Below are positions 1 to 8,455 of a stretch of 45,855 bases of DNA, piece by piece. Under the pieces are notes generated by a model. That model saw nothing but the letters and a program-made list of their open reading frames with translations, did not search any database and was not told the DNA's origin. The position numbers and the translations under genes are program-made. Source of the DNA: an uncultured Clostridia bacterium (lineage in GTDB: Bacteria; Bacillota; Clostridia; Oscillospirales; Acutalibacteraceae); contig CALWRP010000032.1 in the NCBI GenBank assembly GCA_944383955.1, positions 1 to 45,855 on the forward strand, written 5' to 3'. How positions within the stretch are numbered: the stretch's first letter is position 1; every line of letters starts with the position of its first letter.

Positions 1-1006
1 CCAGGGCGTTCTTGGGCTCCTGGAGGATGCGCACCAGGTCCTCCCGCTGGAGGGCGTTCAGCGGCGCGATCACCGGCAGGCGGCCCACCAGCTCGGGAAT
101 GATACCGAACTTCAGGAGGTCATGGGGCTGCACCAGCTGGAACAGCTTGCCCACATCCCGGTCCTTCTTGCTCTCCACGGCGCTGCCGAAGCCGATGGCG
201 CTCTTGTCGGTGCGGGCCTCAATAATCTTATCCAGGCCGTCGAAGGCGCCGCCGCAGATGAAGAGGATGTTCGAGGTGTCGATCTGCAGAAACTCCTGCT
301 GCGGGTGCTTGCGGCCGCCGTGCGGCGGCACGTTGGAGACGGTGCCCTCGAGGATCTTGAGCAGAGCCTGCTGCACGCCCTCGCCGCTGACATCCCTCGT
401 GATGGAGATGTTCTCGGATTTTCGGGCGATCTTGTCGATCTCGTCGATATAGATGATGCCGCGCTGGGCCAGCTCGATATCGTAGTCGGCGGCCTGGATG
501 AGGCGCAGCAGAATATTCTCCACGTCGTCGCCCACATAGCCGGCCTCCGTCAGCGTGGTGGCGTCGGCGATGGCGAACGGCACGTCGAGAATCTTCGCCA
601 GCGTCTGGGCGAGCATCGTCTTGCCCACGCCGGTGGGGCCGAGCAGCAGCACGTTGCTCTTGGCGAGGTCCACATCCTCAGACTTGCCGAAGTAGATGCG
701 CTTATAGTGGTTGTAGACGGCCACGGAGAGGGCGATCTTCGCGCGCTCCTGGCCGATGACATACTCGTCGAGCATCTCCTTGATCTCCTGCGGCTTGAGG
801 AGCGTCTTGGCCTGCCCGTCGCGGTCGTGCTGGCGGTGGGCGGGAGACTCCATGTCGTTCTCCAGAACGGAGACGCACAGATCGACGCACTCGTCGCAGA
901 TATAGACGCCGGGAGGACCGGCGATCAGGCGGCCCACCTCGTTCTGGGGCTTTCTGCAAAAGGAGCAGCGAACGCTGCGATCCCGTGTCTCATCATTGCC
1001 TGGCAT
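1..1006 (-). CDS. clpX: ClpX, ATP-dependent Clp protease ATP-binding subunit (3' end outside window)
   Basis: AAA+ unfoldase that selects substrates and threads them into ClpP in the cytoplasm. About 335 residues are present; family members have about 410-430, so the C-terminal sensor/arginine-finger part lies beyond base 1. Translation from 1006 shows the N-terminal zinc finger (Cys14, Cys17, Cys37, Cys40), Walker A GPTGVGKT at about 123-130, a Walker B IDEIDK, and the GRLPVIA stretch typical of ClpX near the window edge. The ATG at 1006 is chosen because it precedes the zinc finger by a normal distance; ATGs at 996 and 993 also exist and no strong SD separates them. It follows clpP by 45 bp on the same strand, the usual tig-clpP-clpX order. 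Identity is certain, the exact start less so. Confidence 0.95.
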   Translation of the reverse strand, partial: MPGNDETRDRSVRCSFCRKPQNEVGRLIAGPPGVYICDECVDLCVSVLENDMESPAHRQHDRDGQAKTLLKPQEIKEMLDEYVIGQERAKIALSVAVYNHYKRIYFGKSEDVDLAKSNVLLLGPTGVGKTMLAQTLAKILDVPFAIADATTLTEAGYVGDDVENILLRLIQAADYDIELAQRGIIYIDEIDKIARKSENISITRDVSGEGVQQALLKILEGTVSNVPPHGGRKHPQQEFLQIDTSNILFICGGAFDGLDKIIEARTDKSAIGFGSAVESKKDRDVGKLFQLVQPHDLLKFGIIPELVGRLPVIAPLNALQREDLVRILQEPKNAL

Positions 1007-1051
1007 TCAAGTATCACCAACCTATTTCGTTCGGGCCGAATCCCGCGGGAC

Positions 1052-1636
1052 TCAGCGTTTGTCAATAATTCTGTCAATCAGGCCGTATTCGAGAGCCTCC
1101 TGCGCGGTCATGAAGTTGTCGCGCTCGGTGTCCTGCATCACGCGCTCGAGGGGCTGGCCCGTCCGCTCGGCCAGAATCTGGTTGAGCAGCTTCTTCTTGT
1201 TCGTGATATAGTTCGCGTGAATCATGATGTCCGTGGCCTGGCCCTTCGCGCCGCCGCTGGGCTGGTGAATCATGATATCGCTGTTCGGCAGGGAGAGGCG
1301 CTTGCCCTTCGCGCCCGCCGCCAGCAGGAAGGCGCCCATGCTGGCCGCCATGCCCATGCAGATCGTCGACACGTCGCACTTGATGTACTGCATCGTGTCG
1401 TAGATCGCCATGCCGGCCGTGACGGAGCCGCCGGGGCTGTTGATGTAGAGATTGATATCCTTGGACGGGTCCTGCCCCTCCAGATACAGAAGCTGCGCGA
1501 CCACCAGGCTGGAGGTGACGTCGTTGACCTCGTCCGTCAGCATGATGATTCTGTCGTTCAGCAGACGGGAGAAAATGTCGTAGGAGCGCTCCCCGCGGTT
1601 TGTCTGTTCAATGACATAAGGGACCAAATTGCTCAT
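1052..1636 (-). CDS. clpP: ClpP, ATP-dependent Clp protease proteolytic subunit
   Basis: Serine peptidase (family S14) that forms the double-heptamer chamber used by ClpX and other Clp ATPases. The product has 194 residues, the normal length. The catalytic triad is visible: Ser99 in GMAASMGA, His124 in MIHQPSGG, Asp173 in ERDNF. I place the start at 1636 because SD AAAGGTGG lies just upstream and the protein then begins MSNLVPYV, as in relatives; the frame remains open upstream but that extension looks non-coding. It lies between tig and clpX. Two GC-rich inverted repeats in the tig-clpP spacer may modulate readthrough. Nothing in the protein is unusual. Confidence 0.97.
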   Translation of the reverse strand: MSNLVPYVIEQTNRGERSYDIFSRLLNDRIIMLTDEVNDVTSSLVVAQLLYLEGQDPSKDINLYINSPGGSVTAGMAIYDTMQYIKCDVSTICMGMAASMGAFLLAAGAKGKRLSLPNSDIMIHQPSGGAKGQATDIMIHANYITNKKKLLNQILAERTGQPLERVMQDTERDNFMTAQEALEYGLIDRIIDKR

Positions 1637-1653
1637 CGCAATTCCACCTTTCC

Positions 1654-1671
1654 GCGCTTGCACGCAAGCGC
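1654..1671. repeat. Perfect 8-bp inverted repeat just upstream of the clpP ribosome-binding site
   Basis: gcgcttgc and gcaagcgc are separated by 2 bp, ending 3-4 bases before the clpP SD (1643-1650). It does not match the CtsR heptad operator or the CIRCE element I know for clp genes. It could be an operator or an mRNA hairpin shielding the start region. The repeat is seen in the sequence; its function is unknown. Confidence 0.5.
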
Positions 1672-1701
1672 AATGAGAGTTCTTTAGAAAACCTGCGCGC
1701 G

Positions 1702-1733
1702 GGCCGCCCCTTCCCGAGGGAAGGAACGGCCCG
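1702..1733 (-). terminator. GC-rich hairpin in the tig-clpP spacer, possible attenuator
   Basis: Arms gggccg/cggccc and ccttccc/gggaagg around a 3-nt loop, with a small internal mismatch. Reading towards clpP, the hairpin is followed only by a short TTTTC about 12 bases later, so it is a weak terminator at best. It could attenuate transcription from tig into clpP-clpX or stabilise an mRNA end. Confidence 0.4.
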
Positions 1734-1814
1734 GCGCACTCATGCCTTCCAAGTCAAAAAGCCGCATCTTCATCTTTGGCCGGCAAAATAAAATTTATAC
1801 AGGAAAGCGGAAAC

Positions 1815-3107
1815 TTATTCGGCGGTCTCCGTCACAACGGCGCTGTCGCGCACGATGTTCATGGCCTTCTCGACGGCCACGTCCTTCGCCAGATCCTCCT
1901 TGGCGATGAAGGCCTTCACCTTGTCGGCCTCCATCTCATAGCTCTTGGCGATCTTCTCGTACTCGGCGTCGAGATCCTCGTCGGTGGGCTGGATGTTCTC
2001 GAGCTGGGCAATCTTCTCCAGGGCCAGGCGGACCTTCACCTGGCGCTCGGCCTGCGGACGGAAGGAATCGCGCAGGGCGTTGTTGTCCATGCCGGTATAC
2101 TTCATGTAGGCGTCGATGTTCAGGCCCTGAGACTGCAGGCGGTAGGCGAAGTCGCGCACGTCCTCGCTGATGCGGTTCTCAAACATGGCCTGCGGAATCT
2201 CGGCCTGCACGAGCTCGGTGAGCTTGTCGAGGATGGCGTTCTCCACCTCGTTCTTCGAGCGGCTCTCGGCGGACTCGGTGAGCTTCGCGCGGATATCGGC
2301 CTTGTAGGCGTCGACCGTGTCGAAATCGCTCACGTCCTTGACAAAGTCGTCGTCGACCTCGGGCAGCTCCTTCATCTTAATCTCGTGGAGCTTGATCTTG
2401 AACACGGCGTCCTTGCCGGCCAGCTCGGCGGCATGATACTCCTCCGGGAACTTGACGTTGATGTCGAACTCCTCGCCGGTCTTGTGGCCGACGATCTGAT
2501 CCTCGAAGCCAGGGATGAAGGTGTTCGAGCCAAGGTTCAGCGTGGCGTTCTCGGCCTTGCCGCCCTCGAAGGCGACGTCGTCGACGAAGCCCTCGTAATC
2601 GATGACGGTGATATCGCCGTTCTGAGCCTCGCGGTCCTCAACCGTCACCATTCTGGAGTTGCGGTCCTGCACCTTGCGCACCTCGGCGTCGACGTCCTCG
2701 TCCGTCACCTTGACGGCCTTCTTCTCGATGGCGATGCCCTTGTAGTTCTCGATAGAAACCTCGGGCTTCGTGGTGATGGTCACCTTGAAGCTCAGGCCGT
2801 CCTTGCCGGCGGAGACGAGATCGAAGTCCACCTTGTCCTCCACGAACTCGACGCCGGCCTCCTTGACGGCCTCCTCGAGCGCGGAGGGATACAGGGCGTT
2901 GATGGCGTCCTCATAGAACACCTGGCTGCCGTAGAACTTCTCCACGAAGGCGCGGGGAGCCTTGCCCTTGCGGAAGCCGGGAATGGTGATCTTTTTATTT
3001 TCCTTGCGGTAAACCTGCTCGACAGCCTTCTCGAACACGTCGCCGGGCAGCTCAATCTCTAACTGATAACGGTTGGTATCGACCTTGTTGCTGGATTTCA
3101 GACTCAT
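1815..3107 (-). CDS. tig: Trigger factor, ribosome-associated chaperone and prolyl isomerase
   Basis: Binds nascent chains at the ribosome exit tunnel. The 430-residue length matches the family. The N-terminal domain carries the ribosome-docking loop GFRKGKAPR (residues 44-52). A FKBP-type PPIase domain follows at roughly 155-250 (GDITVIDYEG, IPGFEDQIVG), then a helical C-terminal substrate-binding domain. SD AGGAGG sits 7-8 bases before the ATG at 3107. An extended -10 promoter lies upstream, and clpP-clpX follow 178 bp downstream on the same strand, the common Firmicute arrangement. Confidence 0.97.
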   Translation of the reverse strand: MSLKSSNKVDTNRYQLEIELPGDVFEKAVEQVYRKENKKITIPGFRKGKAPRAFVEKFYGSQVFYEDAINALYPSALEEAVKEAGVEFVEDKVDFDLVSAGKDGLSFKVTITTKPEVSIENYKGIAIEKKAVKVTDEDVDAEVRKVQDRNSRMVTVEDREAQNGDITVIDYEGFVDDVAFEGGKAENATLNLGSNTFIPGFEDQIVGHKTGEEFDINVKFPEEYHAAELAGKDAVFKIKLHEIKMKELPEVDDDFVKDVSDFDTVDAYKADIRAKLTESAESRSKNEVENAILDKLTELVQAEIPQAMFENRISEDVRDFAYRLQSQGLNIDAYMKYTGMDNNALRDSFRPQAERQVKVRLALEKIAQLENIQPTDEDLDAEYEKIAKSYEMEADKVKAFIAKEDLAKDVAVEKAMNIVRDSAVVTETAE

Positions 3108-3145
3108 TTTTGTTTCCTCCTGCGAAATAGCAAATTATCTTGTTA

Positions 3146-3173
3146 ATTATAGCACATGATCCCGGAATATTCC
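3146..3173 (-). promoter_or_regulatory. Candidate extended -10 promoter and palindrome upstream of tig
   Basis: On the minus strand a TATAAT (3146-3151) is preceded by TGC, giving an extended -10. The -35 region is poor, as expected for that class. A perfect 10-bp palindrome ggaatattcc (3164-3173) occupies the spacer/-35 region and could be a regulator site. Only the motifs are seen. Confidence 0.5.
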
Positions 3174-3214
3174 ATAGTGCGATTAAAATAATTTAAAATT
3201 TCTTGCTTTTTGCT

Positions 3215-3904
3215 TCACCGCACCAAAACAGGGGCAAATTTGACGTAATCGCATGAAATGAGGTGCATCTGGATGCCGCGGTACTCCCGGATGGCCGCGC
3301 GCCTGGCCGCCTGCGTGCCGTGGATATGGCCGAAATAGCAGTCGCGGATCCCTCTCTCGAGAAGAACGCCGAGGATCTCGTCGCAGCGCTGGTCATAATA
3401 CAGCGGCGGATAGTGCAGGAAGACGACGGGGCGCAGGCCGAACGACTCCGCCTCGTTGAGCGAGGCCGTCAGGCGGCCCACCTCGCGGCTGACGATCTTC
3501 TGATCCTCCGGCGTCTCGGCGTTATAGACCCACCCGCGCGTGCCGCACACGGCGATCTCCCCCACCGGCACGGCGCTGTTGTGGACGAGGGAGAGCGAAT
3601 CGAAGCCGTGCTCCGCGAAAAAGGTTTCGATCTTCCTTCGGGTGCTCCACCAGTAATCGTGGTTGCCCTTGAGCAGCAGCTTTTTTCCCGGCAGGGCGTG
3701 CAGGAAGGCAAAGTCCCGCTCCGCGTCCTCCAGGCGCATCGCCCAGGAGATATCGCCCGCGATCACCACCGTGTCCTCCGGGGAGACGATGGCCCGCCAG
3801 TTCTTTTCCAGCCGCTCGACATAGCCGCTCCAGCCGGGAAAGACGTCCATCGGCTTCTTTCCGTCCAGGGAGAGGTGCAGATCCGCTATGACAAACAACG
3901 CCAT
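3215..3904 (-). CDS. Calcineurin-like metallophosphoesterase
   Basis: A 229-residue two-metal phosphoesterase of unknown substrate. The full ligand set is visible: Asp8 and His10 (ADLH), Asp51 (AGDISW), Asn81-His82 (GNHDYWW), His164 (LHYPP), and His193/His195 (GHIH). There is no signal peptide, so it is probably cytoplasmic. The start at 3904 places the first metal motif eight residues in, as in relatives; upstream in-frame sequence overlaps thrC and is arginine-rich shadow coding. It begins 4 bp after the thrC stop and is probably co-transcribed. It is not an obvious member of a named family such as YmdB or MrfB, so I give no symbol. Confidence 0.88.
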   Translation of the reverse strand: MALFVIADLHLSLDGKKPMDVFPGWSGYVERLEKNWRAIVSPEDTVVIAGDISWAMRLEDAERDFAFLHALPGKKLLLKGNHDYWWSTRRKIETFFAEHGFDSLSLVHNSAVPVGEIAVCGTRGWVYNAETPEDQKIVSREVGRLTASLNEAESFGLRPVVFLHYPPLYYDQRCDEILGVLLERGIRDCYFGHIHGTQAARRAAIREYRGIQMHLISCDYVKFAPVLVR

Positions 3905-3908
3905 GCGT

Positions 3909-5414
3909 TTACACCAGCAGCGAGAGAACCGTGCCGGCCATCTCCTCCTTCGCACAGCTCTGCGTGAAGCGGACCGGCTTGCCGCGCAGGGCCAAAATCG
4001 GCTGCGGCACGGCGGCGCCCGTCAGGGCGGAGAGCTCCTCGACGCGCGCGAACTCGTCGGACGCGGACGCCTGGCCGGACACGGCCTCGAGGACGCTGGG
4101 GGCGAATTTGTAGGGGCTGGCCGTGGAGACCACGACGGTCGGCGTGGCGCGGTCGCCCGTCTCCGCCGCATACTGGCTGTAGACGTTCACCGCCACGGCG
4201 GTGTGCGGGTCGCACAGATAGTTCTCCGTCTGGAAGAGCTCGCGGATCGAGGCCTTCGTCGCGCCGTCGTCGCAGAAGCCTGCCCAGAACAGCCGCTGCA
4301 CCCGTGCGAGCATCTCCGCGTCCACCTGATAGCGGCCCGTCTCGTTCAGCTCCCGCATCCAGCCGGCCACGCGCGCGCTGTCGCCGTCCGTCAGGTGGAA
4401 CAGCAGGCGCTCGAGGTTGCTGGAGACGAGGATGTCCATCGAGGGGGAAATGGTGGTGTGGAAGGGGCGGCTGCGGTTGTACACGCCGGTGCGCAGGAAC
4501 TCGGTGAGCACGTTGTTCTCGTTCGAGGCGCACACAAGGCGGCGGATCGGCAGGCCCATCTCCCTGGCATAGAAGGCGGCCAGGATGTTGCCGAAGTTGC
4601 CCGTGGGCACCACCACGTTGATTTCCTCGCCGGCATGGTCCATCTCGCCGGTGCGCATCAGGTCGCAGTAGGCGGAGAAGTAGTAGACAATCTGCGGCAG
4701 CAGGCGGCCCCAGTTGATGGAGTTCGCGCTCGAGAACATCATGCCGCGAGCCGCGAGCTGCTCCTTGACGGCCGGATCGGTGAAGATGCGCTTGACGCCC
4801 GTCTGCGCGTCGTCAAAGTTGCCGTGGATGGCGCACACGGCGACATTCCCGCCCTCCTGCACCTGCATCTGGCGCTTCTGCATCTCGCTGACGCCGTTCT
4901 CCGGGTAAAAGACGAGAATCTTCGTCCCCGCCACGTCGCGGAAGCCCTCGAGGGCCGCCTTGCCGGTGTCGCCGGAGGTTGCCACCAGGATGACGGCCGT
5001 CTTGTCGCTGCCCGTCTTCTGCAGCGAGCGGGTGAGCAGGTGCGGCAGCATCTGCAGCGCCATGTCCTTGAAGGCGCACGTCGGCCCGTGCCAGAGCTCG
5101 AGCAGATACATGTTCAGCTCCCCGTTCTGCTGCAGCGTCAGCGGGGCGGGAGAGCCTCCGGAGAACTTCTCCGGCGCATAAGCCGCCTGCGCGCACTGCA
5201 AAAGCTCCTCCTCGGTGAACTCCGGCAGGAAATCGGCCATGATTCTGGCCGCCCGCTCCGTGTAGGAGCACAGAGACAGCTTCACGAGATCCTCGTGCGT
5301 ATATTTCGGAAGAGATTCCGGCACAAACAGTCCGCCGTCCGCGCTGATGCCCTGCGCGATGGCCTGGGCCGCGCTGACGCGCTCGCCGCTGTTCCGGGTG
5401 CAGCAATATTTCAA
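3909..5414 (-). CDS. thrC: Threonine synthase
   Basis: PLP enzyme converting O-phospho-L-homoserine to L-threonine and phosphate, the last step of threonine synthesis. The 501-residue product is the long-type synthase with an N-terminal motif (SADGGLFVPE) and the PLP-binding lysine Lys116 in TCAFKDMAL. The start is a TTG at 5412-5414 with SD AAGGGGG about 9 bases upstream; an ATG further upstream is in another frame. A consensus promoter (5474-5502) and a leader hairpin (5437-5460) lie upstream, so the gene has its own transcription start, and the metallophosphoesterase follows 4 bp later. Confidence 0.95.
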   Translation of the reverse strand: MKYCCTRNSGERVSAAQAIAQGISADGGLFVPESLPKYTHEDLVKLSLCSYTERAARIMADFLPEFTEEELLQCAQAAYAPEKFSGGSPAPLTLQQNGELNMYLLELWHGPTCAFKDMALQMLPHLLTRSLQKTGSDKTAVILVATSGDTGKAALEGFRDVAGTKILVFYPENGVSEMQKRQMQVQEGGNVAVCAIHGNFDDAQTGVKRIFTDPAVKEQLAARGMMFSSANSINWGRLLPQIVYYFSAYCDLMRTGEMDHAGEEINVVVPTGNFGNILAAFYAREMGLPIRRLVCASNENNVLTEFLRTGVYNRSRPFHTTISPSMDILVSSNLERLLFHLTDGDSARVAGWMRELNETGRYQVDAEMLARVQRLFWAGFCDDGATKASIRELFQTENYLCDPHTAVAVNVYSQYAAETGDRATPTVVVSTASPYKFAPSVLEAVSGQASASDEFARVEELSALTGAAVPQPILALRGKPVRFTQSCAKEEMAGTVLSLLV

Positions 5415-5436
5415 AAGGAACGACCCCCTTCATTTT

Positions 5437-5502
5437 GCAGCCGAAAACCAGCCCGGCTGCATTTTCCTTCCCTATTTTATCCGATTCTTTCCCGTCTGTC
5501 AA
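5437..5502 (-). promoter_or_regulatory. thrC promoter and leader hairpin
   Basis: On the minus strand TTGACA (5497-5502), a 17-bp spacer and TAAAAT (5474-5479) form a strong sigma-A promoter. Its -35 overlaps the stop codon of the upstream dipeptidase. The leader contains a 7-bp hairpin gcagccg/cggctgc (5437-5460) just before the SD. No T-box specifier or T-box sequence is apparent. Confidence 0.8.
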
Positions 5503-6413
5503 AGAGAATGAAAGAATTCCTGTGCATTTTCAAAGAAAATCCGGTTCACCAGCGCCTCGGAGCAGCCGCGGCGGAGGAACAGCCCGCGAAGCGCCTCCAT
5601 CGAGCCGAGGCCCGCGATGTCCTCCGGCAGGTCGGTTCCGTCGAAATCGCTGCCGATGGCCAGCGTCCGCTCCCCGCCCAGCGAGAGAAAATGCTCCGCG
5701 TGGCGCCAAACGTCCTCCTGCCCCGCCTTCCCCTGCGAGCGGAGAAAGCCGGGCGCGAAGTTGAGGCCAACCAGGCCGCCCCGGTCGCGGATCAGGCAGA
5801 ACTGCTCGTCGGTGAGATTGCGCGGATGCGGGCAGAGCGAGCGGGCGTTCGAGTGGCTGGCAACCAGCGGGCCGCGGGTGCGTCCGGCCACGTCGTAGAA
5901 GAGGCGCTCGCTGGCATGGGAGAGATCGATCGCCATGCCGAGGCGCTCCATCTCGCGCACGGCCTCCCTGCCGAAGGCCGTGAGAGGCCCCGGCTCCCGC
6001 ACGCCGCCGCCGATCTCGTTGGCCCCGTTCCACGTCAGCGTCATCATGCGCACGCCGCGCCCATACAGCCGCCGCAGCTCGCCGAGGCTGCCGTTCACGG
6101 CCGCCCCGCTCTCCACCGTCAGGATGGCCCCGCACTGCCCCGGCTCCAGGCTGTCGAGCTCCGCCCCGGAGCGAATCAGGCAAAGCTGCGGGCAGCGCGC
6201 CGCCTCGCGCTCGAGCAGATCGGCGGCGTCGTCGAAATAGCGGACGGCCTCCTCCCCGCGCAGCTCGTCGGGGATCCAGACGGCGAAGCACTGCGCCCAG
6301 CGGGAAAAGGAGCGCCCGCGCTCCAGGTCGAGCTGCAGATCGCTGCGCACAAGGCTCTTTCCCGTGCGCAGGCATTCCCCGAGCGTGTCGCAGTGCAGAT
6401 CAAACAGTCTCAA
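5499..6413 (-). CDS. Dipeptidase, peptidase family M19 (membrane/renal dipeptidase-like)
   Basis: Zinc peptidase hydrolysing dipeptides; bacterial M19 enzymes often accept D-residues. The product has 304 residues. The zinc ligands are in place: His7 and Asp9 (DLHCDT), Glu101 (TVESGAA), His166 (DLSHAS) and His187 (ASHSNA). The start is a TTG at 6411-6413 whose bases overlap the yraN stop (TTGA), with SD GGAGGAGGGAGC upstream, so translation is probably coupled to yraN. There is no signal peptide, suggesting a cytoplasmic enzyme. It is the last gene of the rplS-to-yraN run. The physiological substrate cannot be told from sequence. Confidence 0.9.
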   Translation of the reverse strand: MRLFDLHCDTLGECLRTGKSLVRSDLQLDLERGRSFSRWAQCFAVWIPDELRGEEAVRYFDDAADLLEREAARCPQLCLIRSGAELDSLEPGQCGAILTVESGAAVNGSLGELRRLYGRGVRMMTLTWNGANEIGGGVREPGPLTAFGREAVREMERLGMAIDLSHASERLFYDVAGRTRGPLVASHSNARSLCPHPRNLTDEQFCLIRDRGGLVGLNFAPGFLRSQGKAGQEDVWRHAEHFLSLGGERTLAIGSDFDGTDLPEDIAGLGSMEALRGLFLRRGCSEALVNRIFFENAQEFFHSL

Positions 6414-6781
6414 TGCCAGCTCCCTCCTCCGAATGCGTTCTCCACATGGGTGACCTCATACGCGCCGCCGCCGCGCTCCACCAGGCCCACCACGTCAAAG
6501 CGCGGCTGCAGCTGCGAGGGGTGGCGCAGCAGATAGGCGGCGGCCGTGCGCAGGATCCGCGCCCGCTTGGCCGGGGTGATCGATTCCAGCGGCGAGACGA
6601 GGGAGCCCGCCTTCCGCTCCCGCACCTCCACGAAGACAAGGCAGGAGGCGGACTCCGCGATGATGTCGATCTCGCCCTCGCGGACGCGGTAGTTCCGCGT
6701 CACGATGCGGTAGCCCCGCTCCTCGAGGTACGCGGCGGCATACCGCTCCCCCGCCTTGCCCGCCTCACTGCTTCTGCTCAT
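6410..6781 (-). CDS. yraN: YraN family protein (UPF0102), endonuclease-like fold
   Basis: A 123-residue protein of the UPF0102 family, which has a restriction-endonuclease-like fold. The predicted core is visible: Glu in REGEIDII, then VFVEVRERK, corresponding to the E...D...ExK arrangement. Its exact role is unknown; it is commonly next to rnhB, as here. The ATG at 6781 lies inside the last 17 bases of rnhB, and the SD GGAGGAGC is within rnhB coding sequence, so the two are translationally coupled. Confidence 0.9.
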   Translation of the reverse strand: MSRSSEAGKAGERYAAAYLEERGYRIVTRNYRVREGEIDIIAESASCLVFVEVRERKAGSLVSPLESITPAKRARILRTAAAYLLRHPSQLQPRFDVVGLVERGGGAYEVTHVENAFGGGSWH

Positions 6782-7406
6782 AGGCTGCCAGCTCCTCCGG
6801 CGTGAAAATCTTTTTGAGAAAGCTCCTGCGGTGAATGGGACAGGGCCCGTAGCGGCGCAGCAGCTCCACGTGCAGCTTCGTCCCGTAGCCCTTGTGCTTC
6901 GCGAACTGATACTGCGGATAGCGCGCGTCCATCTCCTGCATATAGCGGTCCCGGCTGACCTTCGCCAGAATCGAGGCCGCGGCGATGCTCGCCGAGAGCG
7001 AATCCCCCTTGACGATCGTCTCTCCCGGAATGGACAGCTGCGGCATGCGGTTGCCGTCGATCAGCGCGTAGACGGCCGGGACGGACAGGCCCTCGCAGGC
7101 GCGGCGCATGGCGAGGAAGGTGGCCTGCAGAATGTTGAGCGAATCGATCTCCCGCTCGCTGGCGCTGGCCACGCACCAGGCCACGGCCTGCTCGCAGATG
7201 GCGCCGAAGAGCGCCTCCCGCATCTTCGCGGAGAGCTTTTTCGAATCGTCGAGGCCGGGCAGCGCGAACGTCTCCGGCAAAATCACCGCGGCGGCGTAGA
7301 CCGGGGCGGCCAGCGGGCCGCGGCCCGCCTCGTCGATGCCGCACACGGGGGAAAAGCCCCCTGCCTGCGCCCTGCGCTCAAAGTCGAGCGCTCTGCACTC
7401 CTCCAT
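6765..7406 (-). CDS. rnhB: Ribonuclease HII
   Basis: Cleaves the RNA strand of RNA-DNA hybrids and starts removal of misincorporated ribonucleotides. It has 213 residues. The active-site motif [11 protein letters not shown] (Asp25, Glu26) and a further acidic residue Asp118 (ALIDGN) are present, followed by the conserved KGD...[13 protein letters not shown] block. SD-like GGAGGGATAAGG precedes the ATG. It starts 2 bp after the rbgA stop; rplS-rbgA-rnhB is a well-known Firmicute gene order. Confidence 0.96.
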   Translation of the reverse strand: MEECRALDFERRAQAGGFSPVCGIDEAGRGPLAAPVYAAAVILPETFALPGLDDSKKLSAKMREALFGAICEQAVAWCVASASEREIDSLNILQATFLAMRRACEGLSVPAVYALIDGNRMPQLSIPGETIVKGDSLSASIAAASILAKVSRDRYMQEMDARYPQYQFAKHKGYGTKLHVELLRRYGPCPIHRRSFLKKIFTPEELAAYEQKQ

Positions 7407-7408
7407 CC

Positions 7409-8305
7409 TTATCCCTCCGCCTTTTCCAGTGTGATGCGCCCCAGCCGGGCGCTGCGGAATTCGTCGAGCACGGCCGCCGCGGCGCGCTCGGTGTTGATGA
7501 CGCCGCCCGCCATCAGCATGCCCCTGTTTTTGCCGATCGCCTCGAGCAGCTCGTCGCCGCGCTTTTCGGCCAGAAACGACGGCTCGAGGCGGTAGCGCTC
7601 GCAGACAGCCTGCGGATAGAGGGGAACCAGCGCCTCGAGCAGGCGGCAGGCCAGACGCTCCGTGTCGACCACCTCGTCCTTCACCGCCCCGGTGAAGGCC
7701 AGATGCTCGCCGACGATCGGATCCTCAAACTTCGGCCACAGCACGCCGGGCGTGTCGAGCAGCTCGAAGCCCTTGCCGATGGTGAACCAGCGGTTCTCGC
7801 GCGTGACGCCGGGCCGGTCGGCGACGTCCGCCTTGCCGCCGCGGCAGAGCTTGTTGATCAGGGAGGATTTTCCCACGTTGGGGATGCCGACCACCATCAC
7901 GCGGATGGTGCGGCCGACCATGCCCTTCTGCTCCCAGGCGGCAATGCGGTCCCGCAGCACCTCCCGCACCAGGGGAATGAAGCCGTTGAGCCCCCTGCCG
8001 GAGCGGCAGTCCACCGCGATGGCGGGCGTTCCCTGGGCGCGGTAGCATTGCAGCCAGCGCTTCGTCTCCTCCGGGTCGGCCATGTCGCTCTTGTTCATCA
8101 GAATCACGCGCGGCTTGCCCTGCGTCAGCTTGTGCAGGACAGGATTGCGGCTCGAGACCGGCACGCGGGCGTCGACAATCTCGGCCACGGCGTCGACGAG
8201 GCGGATGCACTTTTCCATCTGCCGCTTCGTGCGCGTCATGTGGCCGGGAAACCACTGGATGGACACGGCCTCGGACTCGCGCGGCTGTTGTTCTCTCTTC
8301 ATCAT
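7409..8305 (-). CDS. rbgA: Ribosome biogenesis GTPase RbgA (YlqF)
   Basis: Circularly permuted GTPase needed for late 50S assembly. It has 298 residues. The G motifs appear in permuted order: G4 NKSD (71-74) comes before G1 GIPNVGKS (140-147) and G3 DTPG (184-187). The N-terminal IQWFPGHM signature is present and a C-terminal helical RNA-binding domain follows. Two consecutive ATGs (8305, 8302) could start it; both lie after an AAAGGC SD. It is separated from lepB by a 150-bp spacer with a strong RNA-like structure (8333-8450) but otherwise belongs to the rplS-lepB-lepB-rbgA-rnhB run. Confidence 0.96.
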   Translation of the reverse strand: MMKREQQPRESEAVSIQWFPGHMTRTKRQMEKCIRLVDAVAEIVDARVPVSSRNPVLHKLTQGKPRVILMNKSDMADPEETKRWLQCYRAQGTPAIAVDCRSGRGLNGFIPLVREVLRDRIAAWEQKGMVGRTIRVMVVGIPNVGKSSLINKLCRGGKADVADRPGVTRENRWFTIGKGFELLDTPGVLWPKFEDPIVGEHLAFTGAVKDEVVDTERLACRLLEALVPLYPQAVCERYRLEPSFLAEKRGDELLEAIGKNRGMLMAGGVINTERAAAAVLDEFRSARLGRITLEKAEG

Positions 8306-8332
8306 ATTCGCTGTTCAGCCTTTCTAAAACAC

Positions 8333-8450
8333 GGGGGCAGGGCCGTTTCCGCCGCGCAGCTCTCCGCCCGGGACCGCAGATGCGCCGGAACAGGCTTCCG
8401 GCCCCCGGGCCCGGCGAGGACGGCGCGGCAAAGCGCGGCCCTGCCTCCCC
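8333..8450 (-). other. Long rod-like inverted-repeat element between lepB and rbgA
   Basis: The spacer folds into one long rod. The closing stem has 10 perfect pairs (ggcagggccg/cggccctgcc) plus 3 more after a bulge. Inside it are gccgcgc/gcgcggc, then gcccggg/cccgggc, and finally gccggaa/ttccggc around a 5-nt loop. I could not match it to SRP RNA (no GGAAGNAGCA loop), 6S RNA or a known riboswitch. On the minus strand the closing stem is followed by GTGTTTTAG, so it may also act as a leaky terminator before rbgA. It could be a structured RNA, an attenuator or a repetitive palindromic element. Confidence 0.5.
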
Positions 8451-8455
8451 TTGAA

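Noticed and set aside
122-1687. Very long plus-strand open frames such as this one opposite clpX/clpP, and similar ones opposite tig, thrC, prkC and spoIVA
   Set aside because: High GC leaves the antisense frames open; products are His/Leu/Ala/Arg-rich without domains, while the opposite strand encodes clear conserved proteins.
5415-5473. T-box or other riboswitch in the thrC leader
   Set aside because: The leader is only about 60 nt, with one simple hairpin and no T-box sequence or terminator/antiterminator pair.
8333-8450. SRP RNA or 6S RNA at the lepB-rbgA rod-like element
   Set aside because: The apical loop lacks the GGAAGNAGCA signature of SRP RNA, and there is no central bubble of 6S type or matching length.
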